From: Chitinophaga sp. LS1
GTDB lineage: Bacteria > Bacteroidota > Bacteroidia > Chitinophagales > Chitinophagaceae
Length of the DNA stretch: 64,000 nucleotides
Assembly: GCF_034274695.1 (NCBI RefSeq)
Contig: NZ_CP128362.1
Coordinates: 620,001-684,000 of the forward strand
Direction: 5' to 3'
The notes under the pieces were generated by a model. The model searched no databases. It was not told where the DNA came from and worked only from the letters and a program-made list of their open reading frames with translations. The translations under genes were made by a program, and so were the position numbers. Positions within the stretch are counted from its first letter, which is position 1; each line of letters begins with the position of its first letter. Positions 39,401-47,944 of this stretch are shown piece by piece.

Positions 39401-40927
39401 GTCATCTGCCAGATCCATCGCCAGTCGCTTCTCCTGTCCTAACAAACTTCCTGCATTCGGACGCATTTCTCTTGACTGACGAATGTATTCAAGTGGACTA
39501 TACAGATTATCCGGTGGTGCAGAACGGGCTGCATCCGTCTTACGATAGAGCTTCCATTTTGCATTGATTTCTTCCAGTCCACTTCTGATCAATGCCGCAG
39601 ATTCGCTGGTACCTAAAAATAAATAACCTCCTGTATTCAATGCAAAATGCAGTGACGCCAATACCTGTCTTTGCAGCACATTGTCCATATAAATGAGCAT
39701 GTTCCTGCAACTCACCACATCATTCTTTATGAATGGTGGATCTTTCAGAATATTATGTCTGGCAAACACAATTTGTTTACGCAGTCGTGATACAATCTGG
39801 TAATGCTTTTCTTCCTTCAGAAAATATTTCTTCACCACCACCGGCTCCACGTCTTTCAGTACAGCAGCAGGATACACACCTTTGGCAGCATACTCTATGG
39901 CATTGCTGTCGATATCTGTTGCAAAGATCTTCACATCCAGCCACTTGCCTTTCTTTTGTAGCATCTGGTCTACCAGGATAGCCATTGAGTAAGCTTCCTC
40001 TCCCGTGCTACAGGCAGTGACCCATATTTTCAGAATAGCGCCTTCCTCTTTACTATCGATCAACTTGTCTAATACCTGATCTCTCAGTACTTCAAAAGCG
40101 GTCGTATCCCTGAAGAAACGGGTCACCCCGATCAGGAAATCTTTGGCTAATAACTTACTTTCTTCAGGATTCTGCCTGAGCAATGCCAGGTATTCTTCTA
40201 ACGTCTTGTAGTTGAACTGCGCCATGCGTTTTGCAATACGGCGCGTAATAGTAGGAGACTTGTAATGATGGAAATCCTGACCACTGCTTTCCTGTACCAG
40301 TTTGAATACTTCCGGCAACAGGTGTTCTTCAATTTTACCATTGAAAACATGCAGCGGCAGGTCCTGTATATAATTGAAAATCTCGCCCGGCATAAATTCC
40401 GGTGCGAGTATATAATCTATATTGTCTGAGGCAATGGCGCTGCGTGGCATACCATCGAACTTGGCGGATTCAGGATCCTGTACCATCACCATTCCTCCTG
40501 CTTTCTTGATAGCTCCTGCACCACGTGTACCATCAGTACCCGTACCAGAGAGGATGATGCAAATGGCCTCACGGCCCTTATCTTTTGCCAGTGAAAACAA
40601 GAAGGTATCGATGGCTGTATTCGGCGCTTTCTCAACAGGTTTCTGCATCAGCCGCAGCCTGCCTTTTTCAATGATGATGTCTCTGTTGTTTGGAATCACA
40701 TATACGCAATCGTTATCCACCGGCATATCTTCCTCTACCTCACGTACCTGCATGTGGGTATGCTTGGAGACCAGCTCCACCAACAGGCTCTTATAGTCCG
40801 ATGACAGATGCTGTATAATCACGAATGATAGATTGCCGTACTCCGGCATGTTATCGAAAAATTCATGAATTGCTTCCAGTCCACCGGCAGATGCCCCTAT
40901 GGCCACTATGTAATTCGCTTTCTTCAT
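36425..40927 (-). CDS. CheB-CheR-PAS-histidine kinase hybrid
   Basis: A 1500-residue cytosolic signalling protein. Domains in order: CheB methylesterase without receiver (1-190; catalytic Ser13 in GASAGG, His40, Asp132 in SGTGTDG); CheR methyltransferase (about 205-470; WVTACSTGEEAYSMAI SAM site, IFATDIDSNAI, SCRNMLIYMD); linker; a coiled coil of NEELQSS/NEELLSA repeats (about 655-720); three or four PAS domains (IRKFNPAAVKMINLIPADIG, NDSIWDWNLTNNTVWWSDNF, LILWTAWPNGEINFVNQQFT); HisKA with His1273 (FVASHDLKEPLRKI); and HATPase (NLLSNAFKF, ISDNGIGFDEKY, GTGIGLAV). The kinase resembles those fused to bacteriophytochromes. It lies 42 bases after a phytochrome that lacks a kinase. Confidence 0.93.
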   Translation of the reverse strand: MKKANYIVAIGASAGGLEAIHEFFDNMPEYGNLSFVIIQHLSSDYKSLLVELVSKHTHMQVREVEEDMPVDNDCVYVIPNNRDIIIEKGRLRLMQKPVEKAPNTAIDTFLFSLAKDKGREAICIILSGTGTDGTRGAGAIKKAGGMVMVQDPESAKFDGMPRSAIASDNIDYILAPEFMPGEIFNYIQDLPLHVFNGKIEEHLLPEVFKLVQESSGQDFHHYKSPTITRRIAKRMAQFNYKTLEEYLALLRQNPEESKLLAKDFLIGVTRFFRDTTAFEVLRDQVLDKLIDSKEEGAILKIWVTACSTGEEAYSMAILVDQMLQKKGKWLDVKIFATDIDSNAIEYAAKGVYPAAVLKDVEPVVVKKYFLKEEKHYQIVSRLRKQIVFARHNILKDPPFIKNDVVSCRNMLIYMDNVLQRQVLASLHFALNTGGYLFLGTSESAALIRSGLEEINAKWKLYRKTDAARSAPPDNLYSPLEYIRQSREMRPNAGSLLGQEKRLAMDLADDFRNVLSEEYGYAAVYIDKNYEIREATGNYKKFLSLPDKKLNLNLLKMVPNDLSMVLNMALRQAWKTTQKATLRGIKLNTKEGLRLVNLLIKPDTGNGQYTLIVFGEEPERAALLSEQKEEQTYPAGVNEHIMSLEAELGETRTNLQMAIEGLETSNEELQSSNEELLSANEELQSSNEELQSLNEELHTLNTEHQLKIKELMELNDDMDNYFRSTDIGQVFVDGRMQIRKFNPAAVKMINLIPADIGRPISHISTNIQQDSLLDDINAVIRNKNILEKEMVLSNGNMHLMKIMPYIRQDKQTDGVVITFVDITAIKELDMLLKGVFNASTSLIMAFKVVLGNNGNVSDFRLLTSNSAAANLLGHDVLALNAPSMKQSMPQLMQQGLFEKYVQVVQDGSVLHTEVLVNHNNEEAWYEMSAVKTADGIVITCSDVTEKKDGEERLRRNYNELIQARESLRNLNAALEDKVLERTRELTQSEERFRLVSKATNDSIWDWNLTNNTVWWSDNFYNIYGYSPDKESSSRTFWMEKVHPDDRVRVQESISRAVNTKQSQWSEGYRLLRADGSYAHILDRGYLLQDEYATPYRMLGSMLDVTNLRAAEEQAVMSMEEKRFLAESMPLILWTAWPNGEINFVNQQFTSYTGLTLEKISEAGWESILHPDDVPVWTRTWSNALRNKQDFSLELRIRRNDGQCHWFLLRTRVQRDLNGASILWVGTNTDIHEQKMLAELMEQRVQERTNALQKANYELESSNAELQQYAFVASHDLKEPLRKIHMFGNMLRERYQDQMEEKAVDYLNRIINSSSRMTNLINDLLRFSRLSQMNFFEKVPLETIIRDILSDLEVLIQEKNAIVTVGQLPTIEAVPSQIRQVFQNLLSNAFKFSRKDVQPMISIMASRIAEKRFDSIADPEGQYVCVTISDNGIGFDEKYLDKIFVLFQRLHTKDKYEGTGIGLAVTRKIIEKHHGIITAHSREKEGATFTIILPVKQDQEIG

Positions 40928-40969
40928 CTAAAGGTTTTATACCATAAACAAATGATGGGCCGGAAAGCC

Positions 40970-42481
40970 TCAGTCCATTGCCTTTACTATGTACTCCAAT
41001 ATAAAATTGCGCAGGTGTTCCGCCATGGTCAATTCCGTCTCACGCCATGGCAGAGCGGTATTCCGTACCTGTTGCTGCCAGGTACTAAACGAGTTTCGGG
41101 GGTGGTATTGTATATTATCTTTTTCGAAATGGATCGCTTCATCCGGGTTACCTCCCCACTTTACCTCCCTGATTACTTCCGGACGGAACAGTACCAAAAA
41201 GTCCCCTTTTTGTGGTTGTATGCTGATGACCAGTATTCCACTGGCGTATTTAGCATAGCTCACGAAAGGTTCATAGACTGCCGGCAGACTCAGTTCCTGG
41301 TACACACTTTTCTCCGCTGTACTCTGGATCCAGAGCAACAGATCTTTGAGCGCATGCTTATCAGGCACAGTACCTATGCTTTCCATCCTTTTATTAAATA
41401 CCATGGCGGCGCCGGTGGCATCAAAGAGCTGAAGTACATTGGCCGCATTCCCCAACAAACCAGTTAGCAGGTCGTTGGTAATGTATACCTGTTCTACCAG
41501 CCTGGTCTGAATGTCATGCAGATCGGCATATTCATCGCTCTCTTCCTTATATTGAAGAGATAGGATACGCGCCGAAATGATGTCCGAAAGCAGTTCAAAA
41601 AGTGCCCTCCCTTCGTATGGCAGGTAGAACGGGGTACGGTGATGACAGGAAAACAGTCCCCATAGCTGCCCGTCTTTTAATATACGACAAGACATGGATG
41701 TCATGATTTCCATATTCTTCATATATTCCAGGTGCACGGCAGGAACAGAGCGCAGGTTGCAACCAGACAGATCTGTAAATGCATTCGTGAGGGGGTTGAT
41801 GATAGGATACAGGCTCACCGGCACATAATCTCTGTTGGGAATAAGGCGGTAAGGATTTTTGAGGTACATGGCCCTTGCCAGCTTTGGAATATCAGAAGCA
41901 GGGAAAGTCAACCCCAGGTACTTTTCCATTTCCGGTACAGCATCCTCTGCCAGCACAGTACCATTCCAGTTGTTGTCGAACTGGTATACCATCACTTTAT
42001 CGTAACCGGATAACGCTTTCAGCTGCGAAGCGGCTATCTGGCAGGCTTCCGCAATAGAGGAAGCCGCATTAATGGCCGCCATGGCATATTTGAGTTGCTG
42101 ATAAATAGTAATAAACGAGTTTTGGGTAGTAGGCGTGCTCTGTGCCTCCATTTCCAGTATCACAGATTCACCGTTTACCTGCATCAGTACCAGGTAGTCT
42201 TTATTTGAAAAAGACAAAGTAAACGGTACCGTTTCAACGATACCTTCATGCACTCTCTTTTGCAATTGTTCCAGCTGGGTGGCAGGTATATACCTGGACA
42301 GTAACGTATTCACGACTTCTGCAGGTGGCAGCTCCAGCGCTTCTACGATATTCTCACTCACCTGCACGATTTTGTAATCACTCCTTTGCAGTATGATCAA
42401 TATTCCATAGGGTTGTATCAGGTTAATCTGATGTAAAGGAACACTACCACAAAAGGTGGAGTCGTAGTTCTTCGTTTGCAT
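40970..42481 (-). CDS. Bacteriophytochrome photosensory core without kinase
   Basis: A 503-residue PAS-GAF-PHY red/far-red photoreceptor that ends with the PHY domain. The biliverdin-attachment Cys is Cys11: its spacing to IQPYG equals that of Cys24 to IQPHG in Deinococcus BphP, as I recall that sequence. The GAF pocket is intact (FPASDIPKLARAMYLKNPYR, LRSVPAVHLEYMKNM with His and Tyr, FSCHH with the second His). The PHY domain keeps the PRNSFSTW tongue motif and WRETELTMAEHLRNFIL. Tyr replaces the His of IQPHG. No output domain follows, so signalling must go through a partner, probably the hybrid kinase encoded 42 bases downstream or the response regulator upstream. Confidence 0.93.
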   Translation of the reverse strand: MQTKNYDSTFCGSVPLHQINLIQPYGILIILQRSDYKIVQVSENIVEALELPPAEVVNTLLSRYIPATQLEQLQKRVHEGIVETVPFTLSFSNKDYLVLMQVNGESVILEMEAQSTPTTQNSFITIYQQLKYAMAAINAASSIAEACQIAASQLKALSGYDKVMVYQFDNNWNGTVLAEDAVPEMEKYLGLTFPASDIPKLARAMYLKNPYRLIPNRDYVPVSLYPIINPLTNAFTDLSGCNLRSVPAVHLEYMKNMEIMTSMSCRILKDGQLWGLFSCHHRTPFYLPYEGRALFELLSDIISARILSLQYKEESDEYADLHDIQTRLVEQVYITNDLLTGLLGNAANVLQLFDATGAAMVFNKRMESIGTVPDKHALKDLLLWIQSTAEKSVYQELSLPAVYEPFVSYAKYASGILVISIQPQKGDFLVLFRPEVIREVKWGGNPDEAIHFEKDNIQYHPRNSFSTWQQQVRNTALPWRETELTMAEHLRNFILEYIVKAMD

Positions 42482-42520
42482 AAAGACAGGTTATCCGGTA
42501 TTTGATTAAGTTGAAATGGA

Positions 42521-43090
42521 TCAGGCGTTGGCTTGCGCCCAAACTTTGAATAGCCTGAAGGTATTGGCAGCGGTTTCCACTAGCCGTATTTTTTGTTCAT
42601 CTGTTCCGTGGTATCCTTCGAGGTAGAGTACGAAGCTGTCCCATTTAGCGCGGGATTCTTCACCATAACCGTTAAAAAAAGATAATGCCTTTGTAATTTC
42701 CGGCAAAGGGAGGTTTCGTTGTATAATCTGACAAATGACCTGTCCGCCCAGGGTGGAGCCTTCCAGTACATACATAGCACCAAGCGCCTGTCCGTTATCA
42801 TTAATTTCTGGAATATCGGTACAGGTAGGTGGAGGATCCAGTGGAGAACCATTGATCACGTTGATATCCTGCAATAACAGCACAGCCTTGCGGCGGTGAT
42901 CAAACCCACCGGGGAAGGATGTATCAATATGCGCCCCAATGTATTGTTCCAGCGGATAATAGTATCCGTAAAACAATTGCAGTAACCTGATGTATGCCTC
43001 AGGGGAATTTACTTGCTTAATCAGCGGGATCAGGGTCCTTTCCAGGTCCTGATGGAGTGCTGCTGTACTTTCTCTTAACTGTTCAATCAT
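42521..43090 (-). CDS. bphO: Heme oxygenase (BphO type)
   Basis: A 189-residue heme oxygenase that opens heme to biliverdin, CO and iron, supplying the chromophore of the phytochrome encoded 39 bases downstream. Seen: proximal heme ligand His13 (STAALHQDLE), the helical YGYYYPLEQYIGAH segment, and the distal-helix motif GAMYVLEGSTLGGQVI with its flexible glycines. Length and motifs match phytochrome-linked BphO proteins. It also links the operon to the heme-import genes that share its promoter design. Confidence 0.93.
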   Translation of the reverse strand: MIEQLRESTAALHQDLERTLIPLIKQVNSPEAYIRLLQLFYGYYYPLEQYIGAHIDTSFPGGFDHRRKAVLLLQDINVINGSPLDPPPTCTDIPEINDNGQALGAMYVLEGSTLGGQVICQIIQRNLPLPEITKALSFFNGYGEESRAKWDSFVLYLEGYHGTDEQKIRLVETAANTFRLFKVWAQANA

Positions 43091-43156
43091 TATCTGGTAT
43101 ATGTGACAATGATTAAAAGTACTATGAATATTGCTTTGCCGCGTGTGGAATTAATT

Positions 43157-43606
43157 CTACGGCAATTGCACCACTGTAAACCAATAGATATGCAGCATGC
43201 GGGTAAATGAGACCAGGTCTGAGAAATTGGATGGCTTGATGGTAAAACTATTCACCCCCAATTCATAGCATTTCGAAATATCCTTTGCTTCAGTAGAAGT
43301 AGTCAGAATAATGATGGGCAGCCACTTAAGATTTGCATGTTCTTTAATTTCACGTAATGCTTCCCTACCGTCTTTACGCGGCATGTTCAGGTCAAGTAAG
43401 ATAATACTTGGGAAAGGGTATTTTTCTTCGTCCGCATATTTTCCCTGCCTGTTCAGGTAATACATTAATTCTTCTCCATTCTCAACAAAACGCAATTCAG
43501 TTTCAGTCCCACTCTCCTCAAAAGCCACTTTTATAAGCTCCCGGTCGTCTGCGTCGTCATCAGCAACCAGTATACATTTTCTGGTACGTTGCGCCTTCTT
43601 GATCAT
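43157..43606 (-). CDS. Single-domain response regulator (Rcp1-like)
   Basis: A 149-residue CheY-like receiver with no output domain. Acidic pocket DDDADD (16-21), phospho-acceptor Asp72 (LLDLNMPRKDG), Thr/Ser near 103, and Lys124 (FTIKPSNF). It has the extended form typical of receivers that work with phytochrome kinases. First gene of the operon: receiver > bphO > phytochrome > hybrid kinase. The predicted transcript has about 200 bases of 5' leader. Confidence 0.92.
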   Translation of the reverse strand: MIKKAQRTRKCILVADDDADDRELIKVAFEESGTETELRFVENGEELMYYLNRQGKYADEEKYPFPSIILLDLNMPRKDGREALREIKEHANLKWLPIIILTTSTEAKDISKCYELGVNSFTIKPSNFSDLVSFTRMLHIYWFTVVQLP

Positions 43607-43706
43607 CCAGATTTAAATTTGACGGATAAAATTACTTAAATATTGTTGGATATTACCACGAATGCACAGAATAAGGCTTTTTATTGACAAAATTCTCAGA
43701 ATAGTG

Positions 43707-43736
43707 CCTACCACCCCGTTAAAACAGGGTGGTAGG
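43707..43736 (-). other. Hairpin in the phytochrome operon leader
   Basis: Perfect 10-bp arms (43707-43716 and 43727-43736) with a 10-base loop, between the predicted promoter and the response-regulator start. No T-run follows, so it is more likely a leader structure than a terminator. Confidence 0.5.
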
Positions 43737-43815
43737 ACTTGATACTTTTTAAAGAGATCTATGCTTGTGTAGTTTTTTGGGAGTTAACAAACAGCAATTT
43801 GATAAGGAAGCTTCA

Positions 43816-43882
43816 CAAATGTACGCCTGTTCTCATTTGTAGACAGATCGGATCGGGAAAAGAAAATACGCGATCGGGAAAA
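43816..43882 (-). promoter_or_regulatory. Heme/light regulon promoter of the phytochrome operon
   Basis: Minus strand: direct repeat TTTTCCCGATC at 43872-43882 and 43851-43861 (start spacing 21), then exactly 27 bases to a full TAnnTTTG box, TACATTTG (43816-43823). Same layout as four sites in the heme region. It sits just past the S41 protease stop. Confidence 0.8.
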
Positions 43883-43890
43883 AATGAGCG

Positions 43891-45411
43891 TTATTTTGTG
43901 TGCAATCTATCCTCAATCATACCGGAAAATGAGGTCGGCCCCATGTGTATCAACGGTGTTACCGTTGTTGCAACACCCGTTCTTCCGGACCCAGCCAGAT
44001 AACTCAAAGCTGCTGCTATACAGGTCTCATTTGCATCTCCGAAATCATGCGTCACATCGTCACTGGCAGCAATATCAGGAGTCATACCCTGAAAATAATC
44101 ACCATCACCATTTGCATTCTGCATATAGAAGTTTGACATGTAAACTGTATAGGCGTCGATTTTAACACCAAAGAAACCCACTGGCTTTCCATAGGTTTGA
44201 CTACCTACCAGCTTCACCGTCAGGTAAGGTTTTAAACTGTTGATCACGAGTTCACTCGCAGAAGCAGTATTGCCACTTACGATGAAAACGACCTGCTTCA
44301 CACTGTTCAAACTCCCTGCCTTACTGAATTTGTAAGTGTTACCACTTACTGAATAATCCAGGTCAGCATAGGTAGCTGTATGACCATTATATTGAACAGT
44401 ATTACCATTGGCATCCAGGTAAGTCTGTTGTTTTAAGATTGTTGCTTTACCATCCTGTAGCAGTTGATTGAAGTATTCAGTATACATCACCTTATCTTTC
44501 AGAGAAGGAGGTGCAATGAGGTTTACCAGCTCTTCAGCAGTAGTCGTATACCCACCACCATTATATCGTAAGTCGATGATGAGTGAGGTCACACCAGCGG
44601 CTGCAAACTTGCTGAATGCATTTTCCAGCGGCGTCTGCGAACTGGACAATACTGAGAAACGGCTATAGGCCAGGTATCCCACTTTGGAAGCGCCGGCGGT
44701 CAGGACAGTATCTTTCATCACCGGACTTGTTGAATAATTTGATTTCGTCAGATTCACAGTACCCGTCATTCCATTATTGTCCTCAATAGTCATGGATATT
44801 GAATTGCTGTTGAGTGCAGATTCAATAAAGGAAGTATTGGAAGTAGATACAGCAGTACCATTGATCTGTGTAACCTTGAAACCTCTCTGTAACCCGGCCA
44901 GTGCTGCAGGAGAATTGGGATTCACATAGCGAATGCGGATGTCGGTGCTTGCACTGAGGCTCAGACCGAAATCGTCCCCTTTGTCCGTCAGAGAAACAGT
45001 AGCCAGCCGGTTAGTGCCGGTTAGCGAAACACTTCCACGGCGGCCACCGGTGAGTGAACCGTCGTCAATAAAGGAATATTTTGGCGTACCGGCATAGCCA
45101 GAGTACTCATATGAGTAGCCGGTACTGGGGTTGGTTTTTAATTGGGTAATGACATACAGCTCCTTCTCGTAATTAGTCAATACACTACTGCCGGTAGCAT
45201 ACTGACGCGGATTGAAGGTAGTATAGTCAGGCAAAGCATCGTACCACAGGTATATCTGTTTTGCATAGAGATAGATGGAGTCGAGCGTAAATTGCTCACG
45301 GGTGCCTTCTGTTGGAGATACGGGTGTTTCAGTATCAGTATCGTGGTCCTTGCGACAGGCTACGAATACAGTGGCACAGGATAGGAGTGCAATAAGGATG
45401 GGTTGTTTCAC
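43891..45411 (-). CDS. S41 (C-terminal processing) peptidase lipoprotein
   Basis: A 506-residue serine protease with lipobox (TVFVACRKD), so probably anchored in an envelope membrane. An acidic N-terminal region and helical cap precede a PDZ domain (NSPAALAGLQRGFKVTQING). The S41 core follows: IIDLRYNGGGYTTTAEELVN, nucleophile region VSGNTASASELVINSL, Lys in SQTYGKPVG. The start is GTG at 45411; no ATG lies suitably upstream. It stands alone after a strong hairpin, next to the heme operon. Its target proteins are unknown. Confidence 0.88.
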   Translation of the reverse strand: MKQPILIALLSCATVFVACRKDHDTDTETPVSPTEGTREQFTLDSIYLYAKQIYLWYDALPDYTTFNPRQYATGSSVLTNYEKELYVITQLKTNPSTGYSYEYSGYAGTPKYSFIDDGSLTGGRRGSVSLTGTNRLATVSLTDKGDDFGLSLSASTDIRIRYVNPNSPAALAGLQRGFKVTQINGTAVSTSNTSFIESALNSNSISMTIEDNNGMTGTVNLTKSNYSTSPVMKDTVLTAGASKVGYLAYSRFSVLSSSQTPLENAFSKFAAAGVTSLIIDLRYNGGGYTTTAEELVNLIAPPSLKDKVMYTEYFNQLLQDGKATILKQQTYLDANGNTVQYNGHTATYADLDYSVSGNTYKFSKAGSLNSVKQVVFIVSGNTASASELVINSLKPYLTVKLVGSQTYGKPVGFFGVKIDAYTVYMSNFYMQNANGDGDYFQGMTPDIAASDDVTHDFGDANETCIAAALSYLAGSGRTGVATTVTPLIHMGPTSFSGMIEDRLHTK

Positions 45412-45474
45412 CAGAGTGGATTTTAAGGGAATTTACAAAAAAAACAACATTTTTGACGTTTTTAACAGCGCTAC

Positions 45475-45521
45475 CCCAAAGACAACAGCTTCCGCCGTTG
45501 GCGGAAGCTGTTGTCTTTGGG
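45475..45521. terminator. Long perfect hairpin ending the receptor/HmuY operon
   Basis: Perfect 22-bp arms (45475-45496 and 45500-45521) with a GTT loop and GCC-GTT-GGC core. Lies 15 bases past the last HmuY-like gene of the five-gene set and before the S41 start. Confidence 0.75.
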
Positions 45522-45536
45522 CCTTTTAAAACATAA

Positions 45537-46238
45537 TTATTTCGTCGTTAAATCCGTACTTCCCTTAGCAGAAATAAAGTATTTAAACGTCCAATATCCA
45601 AAGTCATTCTGATGAATTGCCACAGTCGGCGTCTCAGGTGCTCCTTTGTAAATACTTACATACTGGAACTTCACATACCTGCCATCATTCAGCCTAAAGA
45701 CAAACACTGTCGTCTTAGGAAAATTGAAATACATCAAATCCCCTGTTTCAGTATTAAACACCGGCTGAGACACATCCATACCCACCGTATGAATAAACTC
45801 ACTCTCCGCAGGTGCAGCCGTGATCTTATCAAATGTCGTATCCTCATACCCCACTACCTTCACATCCGAAGCATTCATGGCAAACTTATCCACGCCATCC
45901 CAGTAATTAGGTGCAGTACCTCCCCAATTGGGCGCCATACTCAAACCAGATCCCTGGAAAGCCAGATCCCATGACGCCGTATTAATACTATCCTCCCCTG
46001 CACCAACCAATCCCATTTTCGCAAAACTAAACAGATTATAATCCAGTGTTGATGCTGTAGGTACAGGCAGACTATTGACCTCTACTACTCCACTCACTTT
46101 GATAGTTACATATTCATTCACAATCGAATCTTTCTTTTCATCCACAGGTGTCACATCCGTGTCTTTATCATCTTTACAGGCGAAGATAGCCCCGGTCAGA
46201 CACAGTGATAAAAAAGCATACTTGAATTGCAGTTTCAT
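45537..46238 (-). CDS. HmuY-like heme-binding lipoprotein 1
   Basis: About 233 residues from ATG 46238 (the start at 46292 adds an odd 18-residue lead). Lipobox TGAIFACKDD. HmuY-family traits: STASWDLAFQGSG-like strand (NTASWDLAF), a middle loop, then TVFVFRLNDGRYVKFQYVSI and an aromatic end (YWTFKYFISAKGSTDL). HmuY proteins sit on the outer surface, take heme from host or environmental proteins and hand it to a TonB receptor. Fifth and last lipoprotein gene after the receptor at 49402-51660. The exact heme ligands cannot be assigned by eye. Confidence 0.75.
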   Translation of the reverse strand: MKLQFKYAFLSLCLTGAIFACKDDKDTDVTPVDEKKDSIVNEYVTIKVSGVVEVNSLPVPTASTLDYNLFSFAKMGLVGAGEDSINTASWDLAFQGSGLSMAPNWGGTAPNYWDGVDKFAMNASDVKVVGYEDTTFDKITAAPAESEFIHTVGMDVSQPVFNTETGDLMYFNFPKTTVFVFRLNDGRYVKFQYVSIYKGAPETPTVAIHQNDFGYWTFKYFISAKGSTDLTTK

Positions 46239-46295
46239 TTCATTATTTGTTTTAAAAAAATACAGGAAAACGGCCTCCCGGCTATACCTCACACC

Positions 46296-47027
46296 TTACA
46301 GTGCCTGGTACTGGAAGTTATAATATGGATAGTTGGTAGCAGAGCTACTTGCATTAGGAGTACTGTTGGAATAAATGCTGGTGATGCTCACCTTCCATAC
46401 AGCTTTACCAGTAGTACGATCTTTCAGGATCAGTGTACGTGGTTGATGTGCAGTTACAATATGGCTGGAAATATCATAATCATACCAGCCGGTACCAGCG
46501 CTCACAAGTACAGCGCCCATGTAAATATTGTTAGTACCCAGTTTACCACCTGGAGCAGCAATAGTAGTTACACCTTTGGCAGTAGCGAAAGCGGTATCCT
46601 GGTAGTTCAGCGTATAAGTGCTGGAATAAGCATAGATATCACCATTTGCACTACCAGTGAAACGCAGGGTATAACTCACAGTAGTCGCATTTACAGAATC
46701 ACCACCTACGTTAGTAGCCAGGTTGAAATAATAAGTGCTCGCGACATTTGACCATTGCGTGCTGTCAGCTGGCGCAGTTACAGTACCCTGCGCAAAGTTG
46801 GTAACAGTGTATACTGATCCTGATCTGGATACAGTACCTTTTGTTTTGCTGGCATACGGACCAGCTACGGACAGATCAATAGAACCACCATCTGGTACAG
46901 TTACAGCCAGACCACCACCTACAGTGAGGCCGCTGTTAGGTGTAGTTACGTCATCTTTTTGGCAGGAAGAAAATAAAGCAATAGTTCCCGCTACCAGCAG
47001 GGCAGCGCTAAAACGAAGTGTTTTCAT
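46296..47027 (-). CDS. HmuY-like lipoprotein 2, divergent
   Basis: A 243-residue lipoprotein (lipobox IALFSSCQKD). More divergent than its neighbours: Ser/Thr/Gly-rich N-terminal half (GGGLAVTVPDGGSIDLSVAG). The C-terminal block keeps the family pattern RTLILKDRTTGKAVWKVSIT, SIYSN and the aromatic tail NYPYYNFQYQAL. Placement in the HmuY row supports the same family. It starts 176 bases after the previous gene; no terminator was seen in that gap. Confidence 0.65.
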   Translation of the reverse strand: MKTLRFSAALLVAGTIALFSSCQKDDVTTPNSGLTVGGGLAVTVPDGGSIDLSVAGPYASKTKGTVSRSGSVYTVTNFAQGTVTAPADSTQWSNVASTYYFNLATNVGGDSVNATTVSYTLRFTGSANGDIYAYSSTYTLNYQDTAFATAKGVTTIAAPGGKLGTNNIYMGAVLVSAGTGWYDYDISSHIVTAHQPRTLILKDRTTGKAVWKVSITSIYSNSTPNASSSATNYPYYNFQYQAL

Positions 47028-47203
47028 TAGATTTGTATTTTAAGAATTTTCAATAGTATGGCATCTTGTGTGGGACAGCATTTTCCCGGGCGCTATTAGG
47101 ACCGTCACATCCAGCGTCTGTGGTGAATGCAGCCTGCATAAGGCCATACTTCTTTTTCCAATTAGTGGTTATTCCCGGTCACCGGCCGTTTCCTGTATAG
47201 TAT

Positions 47204-47944
47204 TTATTTTGTGTTTGTCTTCAAATTCAAATCCCCCTTCGTCTCCTGCACATAATATCTAAAATTAAACCACGGGGCCAGGTTCTTCGTATTCTCATCT
47301 TTATAATCAGGCGCTGTCGCCGGGTTATCCTTATACAAATTCACCAACTCCACCTTCACATACCTGTTATCTTTCAACAAAAAGATCAAAGACCTATCCT
47401 TATAAGGCACCAACGAATGATCACTAAACTGATAATACCCCCAGCTATCAATCACATCATTTATATCAAAAGAAATCGGCACACTATTCCTGATCATAGA
47501 ATCCGCCGGCGCTGCCGTCAACTCATCAAACGCAGTTCTCACCACCCTGATCTTCCCCAGCCCATTCTTCCCCTCAGCAGTAGCCGCATCCGCATTTATC
47601 TGTGAATTATAAATGCTGTTGAACATGATATGCCATGTAGCTTCACCATCCACCGCAGCAGCACTATCCACTGCCTTGTGCGTATCAAAATTAAAATACC
47701 ATGCACGATGCCCTTCTGATGCAGCATGCCCTACATCCGGAGCTGGATAATTTACCACATACACCACATTGTATTTCTCATCCAGGTAAATATGTTCATC
47801 CAGTTGCCTCACACGGCTGGGTACCCAGTTGGTCCCTTCTAAATAAGTTGCTGCAGGTGTAGTCGTATCATTATCTTTCCCACAAGAGCAAACAAAGAAC
47901 AGGGTCAGTGCCAGCAAACTATTGGTTAAATGTCTTATCGCCAT
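47204..47944 (-). CDS. HmuY-like lipoprotein 3
   Basis: A 246-residue lipoprotein (FFVCSCGKDND). Shares with its neighbours the pattern WHIMFNSIYNSQINADAAT, a GKNGLGKIRVV loop, RSLIFLLKDNRYVKVELVNL, YKDNPATAP and the end FNFRYYVQETKGDLNL. Starts inside the last codons of the upstream HmuY-like gene (26-base overlap), which implies coupled translation. Presumed surface heme binder. Its YNSQIN / NNG loop differs from its paralogues, so ligand use may differ. Confidence 0.78.
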   Translation of the reverse strand: MAIRHLTNSLLALTLFFVCSCGKDNDTTTPAATYLEGTNWVPSRVRQLDEHIYLDEKYNVVYVVNYPAPDVGHAASEGHRAWYFNFDTHKAVDSAAAVDGEATWHIMFNSIYNSQINADAATAEGKNGLGKIRVVRTAFDELTAAPADSMIRNSVPISFDINDVIDSWGYYQFSDHSLVPYKDRSLIFLLKDNRYVKVELVNLYKDNPATAPDYKDENTKNLAPWFNFRYYVQETKGDLNLKTNTK

